Shown here piece after piece: positions 59,128 to 64,000 of a DNA stretch of 64,000 bases. The stretch lies in the NCBI RefSeq assembly GCF_001636295.1, contig NZ_CP014209.1, forward strand, positions 2,852,001-2,916,000, read 5' to 3'. Position 1 is the first letter of the stretch; every line of letters begins with the position of its first letter. A program made the position numbers and the translations under genes. The DNA is from Isoptericola dokdonensis DS-3 (GTDB lineage Bacteria > Actinomycetota > Actinomycetes > Actinomycetales > Cellulomonadaceae). The notes beneath the pieces are model-generated. The model was not told the origin of the DNA, ran no database searches, and saw only the letters and a list, made by a program, of their open reading frames with translations.

Positions 59128-59952
59128 ATGCCCAGCACTCCTCCGCTCGCGTACGTCGTCGCCGGTTCCGAGGCCACCGGCGGCGCCGGCATCCAGGCCG
59201 ACCTGAAGACGTTCCAGCAGCTCGGCGCGTACGGCGTCGGCACGCTCACCTGCATCGTCTCGTTCGACCCGCAGAACGACTGGGGTCACCGGTTCGTCCC
59301 GGTGGACCCGCAGGTCATCGCGGACCAGATCGAGGCCGCGACGGGCACGCACGACCTGGACGTCGTGAAGATCGGGATGCTCGGCACCCCCGCCACGGTG
59401 GACGTCGTGGCGCGGTCGCTGGCGGCGCAGCCGTGGCGGCACGTCGTGCTCGACCCGGTGCTGATCTGCAAGGGCCAGGAGCCGGGCGCCGCGCTGGACA
59501 CGGACACGGCGCTGCGGGAGCAGGTGCTGCCGCTGGCGACGGTCGTCACCCCGAACCTCTTCGAGGCGCGCACCCTGGCGGGCATGGACCGGATCGGTTC
59601 CGTCGAGGAGCTGGTCGAGGCGGCCCGCCGCATCCACGCGCAGCTCGACACCCCGGCCGGGCCGCGGTACGTCGTCGCCAAGGGCGGTGCAGAGCTGCCC
59701 GGGCCGGACGCCGTCGACGTCGTGTTCGACGGGCAGGAGGTCACCGTCCTGTCGGCGCCGAAGATCGGCGAGGAGCGGGTGTCCGGCGCGGGCTGCACGT
59801 TCGCCGCGGCGATCACCGCCGAGCTCGCGAAGGGCGCGGACGTCCCCGACGCCGTCCGCACGGCCAAGGACGTCGTCACCGCGGGCATCGAGGCGCGGGT
59901 CGCGGCCCGCACCCCCTTCGACACGGTCTGGCAGGGTGCGTACCGCCCCTGA
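59128..59952 (+). CDS. ThiD/PdxK-type kinase (hydroxymethylpyrimidine or pyridoxine kinase)
   Basis: 274 residues, ribokinase fold. VVAGSEATGGAGIQADLKTF is the substrate/N-terminal signature of the ThiD group, GMLGTPATVDVV and VLDPVLICKG follow, and GEERVSGAGCTFAAAITAEL is the catalytic anion-hole region (GAGC; Cys as in the CC-PLK type of pyridoxal kinases). The Cys, together with a stand-alone position away from thiamine genes, makes a vitamin B6 kinase (PdxK-like) a good alternative to thiamine ThiD; sequence alone does not decide. Confidence 0.85.
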   Translation: MPSTPPLAYVVAGSEATGGAGIQADLKTFQQLGAYGVGTLTCIVSFDPQNDWGHRFVPVDPQVIADQIEAATGTHDLDVVKIGMLGTPATVDVVARSLAAQPWRHVVLDPVLICKGQEPGAALDTDTALREQVLPLATVVTPNLFEARTLAGMDRIGSVEELVEAARRIHAQLDTPAGPRYVVAKGGAELPGPDAVDVVFDGQEVTVLSAPKIGEERVSGAGCTFAAAITAELAKGADVPDAVRTAKDVVTAGIEARVAARTPFDTVWQGAYRP

Positions 59953-60018
59953 CCCCGCCACGGGAGGGTCAGGTGACCGCACACCGGACGCAAACTTCGC
60001 CTCAAGCCCGGTTCGGCT

Positions 60019-60024
60019 TACCCT
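60019..60024 (+). promoter_or_regulatory. Leaderless-type -10 hexamer TACCCT
   Basis: Ends 7 bases before the GTG at 60032. Confidence 0.48.
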
Positions 60025-60031
60025 CGGGTGC

Positions 60032-62755
60032 GTGACCGACAACAACGGACAGCACAGCCCGAGCACGGGCGCCATCGAGCGTGTGGTCGCCCGTCACGAG
60101 ATGCCCGACCCGCTGCGCGAGGACATCCGCCTGCTCGGCGGCCTTCTCGGCAGCGTGCTGCGGGAGTCCGGCGGCCAGGAGCTGCTCGACGACGTCGAGC
60201 ACCTGCGCGAGCTGACGATCCGCGCGTACGGCGTGGTGGACGACGGCGTCGCGCTGGCCGAGGCCGCGGACGTCGTCGCGGGGTTCTCGCAGGAGCGTGC
60301 CGAGCAGGTCGCCCGCGCGTTCACCTGCTACTTCCACCTGGCGAACCTCGCCGAGGAGTACCACCGGGTGCGGGTGCTCCGGCAGCGTGAGCTCGAGGCC
60401 GGCGCGGCCATCGAGGAGTCCCTGCCGGCGGCGTTCACGCAGCTCGCGGAAGAGGTCGGGCGGGACGAGGCGCTGCGTCGCCTCGGCGAGCTCGAGTTCC
60501 GGCCCGTCCTGACGGCCCACCCCACCGAGGCGCGCCGCCGGGCGGTGTCCGGCGCCGTGCGCCGCATCTCCACGCTGCTCGCCGAGCGCGACACCATGCA
60601 CCTCGGCGGGACGTCCCGCACCGAGAACGAGCGCCGGCTCCTCGCCGAGATCGACACCATGTGGCGCACGTCCCCCATCCGCGCCAGCAAGCCGACCGTC
60701 CTCGACGAGGTCAAGACGGCGATGGGCGTGTTCGACGCCACCATGTTCGACACGTTCCCCGAGGTGTACCGCCGCCTGGACGACTGGCTGCTCGACGGCG
60801 AGGCCGGGCGCACGCTGCCCCTGGCGAAGCCGTTCGTGTTCCTCGGCACGTGGATCGGCGGGGACCGCGACGGCAACCCCAACGTCACCGCGGAGGTCAC
60901 CCGCCAGGCCGCGACGCTGGCCGCCGAGCACGCGCTGACCGCCCTGGAGAACGCCACCCGGGCCACCGGCCGCAAGCTCACCCTCGAGGAGGCGAGCACG
61001 CCCGCGTCGGCGGGGCTCAAGGCGCTCTGGCAGAAGATGCGCCAGCTGTCCGACGAGCTCGTCGTGCAGGCCGCCGCCGAGTCGCCGAACGAGCCGCACC
61101 GCGCCGCCGTCCTCGCGATCGCCGGCCGGATCCGGGCGACCCGCACCCGCGACGCCGACCTCGCCTACGGAGCCCCCGAGGAGCTGGAGGCCGACCTGCA
61201 GGTCGTGCAGTCCTCGCTCGTCGAGGCCGGCGCCCACCGCGCCGCGTACGGCGACCTGCAGCGCCTCGTCTGGCAGGTGCAGACCTTCGGGTTCCACCTG
61301 GCCGAGATCGAGGTCCGCCAGCACTCGCAGGTGCACGCCGCCGCGCTCGAGGAGATCGCGGAGAAGGGCGTCCACGGCGACCTCTCCGACCGCACCCGCG
61401 AGGTGCTCGACACGTACCGTGCGCTCGGCGCCGTGCAGAAGCGGTTCGGCGTGCGCGCCGCCCGCCGCTACATCGTGTCGTTCACGCAGGCGCCCGAGCA
61501 CCTGGCCGCCGTCTACCAGCTCGCCGAGCTCGCGTTCGAGGGCAGCGACGACGTGCCCGTCATCGACGCGATCCCGCTGTTCGAGACCTTCGCGGACCTC
61601 GAGAACTCCGTCGACATCCTCGAAGCCATGCTGGAGATGCCGCAGGTGCAGCGCCGCCTCGCGGAGAACGGCCGCCGCGTCGAGGTCATGCTCGGCTACT
61701 CCGACTCCTCCAAGGACGTCGGCCCCGTCGCCGCGACCCTCGCCCTGCACTCCGCCCAGTCGCGGATCGCCCAGTGGGCGGCCCGCCACGGCATCACGCT
61801 CACCCAGTTCCACGGCCGTGGTGGCGCCCTCGGTCGCGGGGGCGGCCCCGCCAACCGGGCCGTGCTGGCGCAGCCGCCGCACTCCGTCGACGGTCGGTTC
61901 AAGCTCACCGAGCAGGGCGAGGTCATCCTCGCCCGCTACGGCGACCCGACCATCGCGGCCCGGCACATCGAGCAGGTCGCCGCGGCCACCCTGCTCGCGT
62001 CCGCGCCGTCCACCGAGGAGCGCAACGCGACGACGGCGGAGCGGTTCGCCCCGGTCGCCACGTCCCTCGACGCGACGTCCCGCGCCCGGTTCCACGAGCT
62101 CGTCAAGTCCGAGGGCTTCCCCCAGTGGTTCGCCCAGGTGACGCCGCTGGAGGAGGTCGGCCTGCTGCCGATCGGCTCCCGTCCCGCGAAGCGCGGCCTG
62201 TCCGTCAACTCGCTCGACGACCTGCGCGCCATCCCGTGGGTGTTCTCCTGGTCGCAGGCCCGCATCAACCTCGCCGGCTGGTACGGGCTGGGCACCGCCC
62301 TGCGGGAGTTCGGCGACCTCGACGTGCTGCGCGCCGCGTACACCGAGTGGCCGCTGTTCGGCACGCTCCTCGACAACATCGAGATGTCGCTCGCCAAGAC
62401 CGACGAGCGCATCGCCGAGCAGTACCTCGCCCTCGGCGACCGCGACGACCTCGCGCAGATGGTGCTCGACGAGCTGCGCCTCACCCGCGAGTGGGTCCTC
62501 AAGATCACCGGCAACGACTGGCCGCTGGCCAGCCGCCGCGTGCTCGGGCGCGCCGTCCAGCTCCGGTCGCCCTACGTGGACGCCCTGTCGCTGCTCCAGG
62601 TGCGCGCGCTGCGCGCCCTGCGCACCCAGGGTGCCAGCGAGGGTCTCACGGTGGACGACGGCGAGTGGGTCGACGGCGGGTACAAGGACCGCTGGCAGCA
62701 CCTGCTGCTCCTCACCGTCAACGGCGTGTCCGCCGGCCTGCAGAACACGGGCTGA
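60032..62755 (+). CDS. ppc: Phosphoenolpyruvate carboxylase
   Basis: 907 residues; the GTG at 60032 (VTDNNGQHSPSTG) gives the usual family length, and the frame further upstream overlaps the kinase gene. Makes oxaloacetate from PEP and bicarbonate to refill the TCA cycle. His163 in LTAHPTEARRR is the catalytic histidine; FLGTWIGGDRDGNPNVT binds PEP; VMLGYSDSSKDVGP and FHGRGGALGRGGGPANRAVL (about residue 595) are the second signature. It ends with QNTG, the conserved C-terminus. TGATG overlap with cutC. Confidence 0.96.
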   Translation: MTDNNGQHSPSTGAIERVVARHEMPDPLREDIRLLGGLLGSVLRESGGQELLDDVEHLRELTIRAYGVVDDGVALAEAADVVAGFSQERAEQVARAFTCYFHLANLAEEYHRVRVLRQRELEAGAAIEESLPAAFTQLAEEVGRDEALRRLGELEFRPVLTAHPTEARRRAVSGAVRRISTLLAERDTMHLGGTSRTENERRLLAEIDTMWRTSPIRASKPTVLDEVKTAMGVFDATMFDTFPEVYRRLDDWLLDGEAGRTLPLAKPFVFLGTWIGGDRDGNPNVTAEVTRQAATLAAEHALTALENATRATGRKLTLEEASTPASAGLKALWQKMRQLSDELVVQAAAESPNEPHRAAVLAIAGRIRATRTRDADLAYGAPEELEADLQVVQSSLVEAGAHRAAYGDLQRLVWQVQTFGFHLAEIEVRQHSQVHAAALEEIAEKGVHGDLSDRTREVLDTYRALGAVQKRFGVRAARRYIVSFTQAPEHLAAVYQLAELAFEGSDDVPVIDAIPLFETFADLENSVDILEAMLEMPQVQRRLAENGRRVEVMLGYSDSSKDVGPVAATLALHSAQSRIAQWAARHGITLTQFHGRGGALGRGGGPANRAVLAQPPHSVDGRFKLTEQGEVILARYGDPTIAARHIEQVAAATLLASAPSTEERNATTAERFAPVATSLDATSRARFHELVKSEGFPQWFAQVTPLEEVGLLPIGSRPAKRGLSVNSLDDLRAIPWVFSWSQARINLAGWYGLGTALREFGDLDVLRAAYTEWPLFGTLLDNIEMSLAKTDERIAEQYLALGDRDDLAQMVLDELRLTREWVLKITGNDWPLASRRVLGRAVQLRSPYVDALSLLQVRALRALRTQGASEGLTVDDGEWVDGGYKDRWQHLLLLTVNGVSAGLQNTG

Positions 62756-63615
62756 TGGACCAGGACGTGACGCCCGTCGGTGCCGCGGCACCGACGGGCT
62801 CCGCCGTGCCCGGTGACGCCGTCCCTGCCGGCACCGCGCGGCCGGAGGCCTGGCGTACCGGGACGGTGCCCGTGCTCGAGCTCGCCGTGCAGGACGTCGC
62901 CGGGGTCGACGTCGCGGCCCGTGTCGGGGCACGACGCGTCGAGCTGTGCGCGGCCCTCGGCGCCACCGGCGGCATGACGCCCGGCCCCGGACTGCTCGCC
63001 GCCGCCGTCGAACGCGCTGCCGCGCCCACCGCCGGAGCACCCGTCGAGGTGCACGTGCTCGTGCGCCCCCGCACCGGCGGCTTCGTGCTCGTCGACGGCG
63101 AGCTCGACGTCCAGGTCCGCGAGGTGACGGCCGCCGTCGCCGCCGGGGCGCACGGCGTCGTCGTCGGAGCCCTCACCCCGGCCGGCACGGTCGACACGGC
63201 GGCCGTCCGCGCCCTCGCCGCCGCCGCGGCCGGGGCCGAGGTCACCTTCCACCGGGCCTTCGACCAGGTCGCCGACCCGATCGCCGCCCTGGACAGCCTC
63301 GCCGCCGCCGGCGTGACCCGGGTCCTCACCTCCGGTGGCGCCGCCCGCTGCCTCGACGGCCTCGACCGGCTGCGGACCTGCGCCCACCACGCCCACGGCC
63401 GGCTCGGCGGTGCCGTGCAGGTCATGGCCGGCGGCGGCGTCCGCGTCGACGACGTCCCCGCACTGCGCGCCGTCGGCGTCGACGCCGTCCACCTGTCCGC
63501 CAAGCGTGTCGTGTCCGACGACGGTGGGCCCGGCGGGGGAGGGGACTCCGGCTACGAGGTCACCGACCCCGACGTCGCCGCGGCCGCCGCCGCGGCGCTG
63601 GGGCTGCTCGGCTGA
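62755..63615 (+). CDS. cutC: CutC family protein
   Basis: 286 residues; ATG overlaps the ppc stop by one base. A 35-residue Ala/Pro/Thr-rich N-terminus precedes the TIM barrel, which starts VPVLELAVQDVAGVDVAARV, GARRVELCAALGATGGMTP. Further landmarks: EVHVLVRPRTGGF, EVTFHRAFDQVADP, VTRVLTSGGAARCLDGL and VMAGGGVRVDD. CutC was named for copper homeostasis, but its biochemical role is unsettled. Coupling to ppc may only reflect operon packing. Confidence 0.92.
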   Translation: MDQDVTPVGAAAPTGSAVPGDAVPAGTARPEAWRTGTVPVLELAVQDVAGVDVAARVGARRVELCAALGATGGMTPGPGLLAAAVERAAAPTAGAPVEVHVLVRPRTGGFVLVDGELDVQVREVTAAVAAGAHGVVVGALTPAGTVDTAAVRALAAAAAGAEVTFHRAFDQVADPIAALDSLAAAGVTRVLTSGGAARCLDGLDRLRTCAHHAHGRLGGAVQVMAGGGVRVDDVPALRAVGVDAVHLSAKRVVSDDGGPGGGGDSGYEVTDPDVAAAAAAALGLLG

Positions 63616-63621
63616 GCTTCG

Positions 63622-63672
63622 TTCGGGCTGTTCGGGCTGTTCGGGCTGTTCGGGCTGTTCGGGCTGTTCGGG
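63622..63672 (+). repeat. 9-bp tandem repeat TTCGGGCTG, 5.7 copies
   Basis: Perfect copies from 63622, immediately after cutC, ending in a partial TTCGGG at 63667-63672. A simple sequence repeat likely to vary in copy number. Confidence 0.95.
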
Positions 63673-63674
63673 TC

Positions 63675-63774
63675 GGCCGGGGCGCCGGGGTGGCGCGCCG
63701 TCGCGTTCACGGGCCCCCAGGGGGGCCCTCCACTCCGGGTCTGACGACGGCGCGCGACCCCGGCGACCCCGGCC
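63675..63774. repeat. Long hairpin with conserved core (locus III)
   Basis: Arms 63675-63703 and 63745-63774 pair over about 28 bp with one mismatch and one unpaired base. Core (63704-63744) in forward orientation: CGTTCACGGGCCCCCAGGGG and CTCCACTCCGGGTCTGACG. Confidence 0.88.
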
Positions 63775-64000
63775 GGGTCAGCGCCGTTCGATGCGAGTCA
63801 GCGCAGGTTCCACCGAGTCAGCGTACGGACGGCCGAGTCAGCGCTCGGCGTGGCGAGTCAGCGTACGGATCGCCGAGTCAGCGTACGGACGGCCGAGTCA
63901 GCGCTCGGCGTGGCGAGTCAGCGTACGGACGGCCGAGTCAGCGCTCGGCGTGGCGAGTCAGCATCAGGACCGCCGAGTCGGCGCGACCTGCGCTGACTCG
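63775..64000 (+). repeat. Array of eleven GAGTCAGCGC motifs plus a first inverted one (locus III, runs out of the window)
   Basis: Motifs at 63775 and every 20 bp to 63975, alternating between endings GCGC and GCGT. A 60-bp higher-order unit (GCGTACGGACGGCC, GCGCTCGGCGTGGC) is duplicated. At 63990 the inverted form GCGCTGACTC begins, so a right arm continues beyond the window. Confidence 0.92.

Overview
The window is very GC-rich DNA from an actinobacterium. GTG starts are frequent, genes overlap by ATGA or GTGA, and iron (DtxR/IdeR-type) and zinc (Zur-type) boxes follow actinobacterial consensus. Gene content (a ThuA/copper-radical-oxidase surface protein, a heme-uptake island of the corynebacterial kind, actinobacterial PEP carboxylase) suits the Cellulomonadaceae/Promicromonosporaceae, but the genus is an inference.

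Layout. 1-7.4 kb: the 3' part of an aldehyde dehydrogenase gene, then a 1914-residue secreted ThuA + galactose-oxidase-like + LamG + cadherin-like protein. 7.4-13.2 kb: a tautomerase, a YcnI-CopC/CopD copper-uptake pair and a large LuxR-type ATPase regulator. 13.2-14.6 kb: a small island of lower GC with a lipoprotein and unrecognisable remnants. 14.6-16.6 kb: a small gene, a YCII-domain protein and its ECF sigma factor. 16.6-26.2 kb: an iron-regulated heme island (hmuO; hmuT-hmuU-hmuV; three secreted HtaA-type or related proteins; a DUF916 protein). 26.2-35.4 kb: an ABC exporter, a CPBP-like protein, a DUF305 lipoprotein, an LVIVD-repeat protein, a GDSL hydrolase, a DMT transporter, YibE/F and a metallo-beta-lactamase-fold protein. 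35.4-41.5 kb: a Zur-controlled AztD-type zinc chaperone, then a two-component system followed by a NatAB-like ABC pair that shares a 16-bp promoter element with it. 41.6-49.6 kb: a short cytochrome bd-like oxidase, three tandem paralogous membrane-anchored PQQ-type beta-propellers, and a PadR regulator. 49.7-64 kb: a DNA/RNA endonuclease, a Na+/H+ antiporter, an ABC exporter divergent from a two-component system, endonuclease IV, two SHOCT proteins, a ThiD/PdxK-type kinase, PEP carboxylase and CutC.

The most unusual feature is a repeat system that I do not recognise. It consists of arrays of a 10-bp motif, GAGTCAGCGC, spaced at exactly 20 bp. At two complete loci the arrays converge on a long hairpin whose central ~45 bp are conserved; a third locus is cut by the window edge. 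One nine-unit array lies in frame inside the endonuclease gene. A second general observation is that at least 14 genes have a TANNNT hexamer ending 6-7 bases before the start codon, the layout expected for leaderless mRNAs; I used it to choose several starts.
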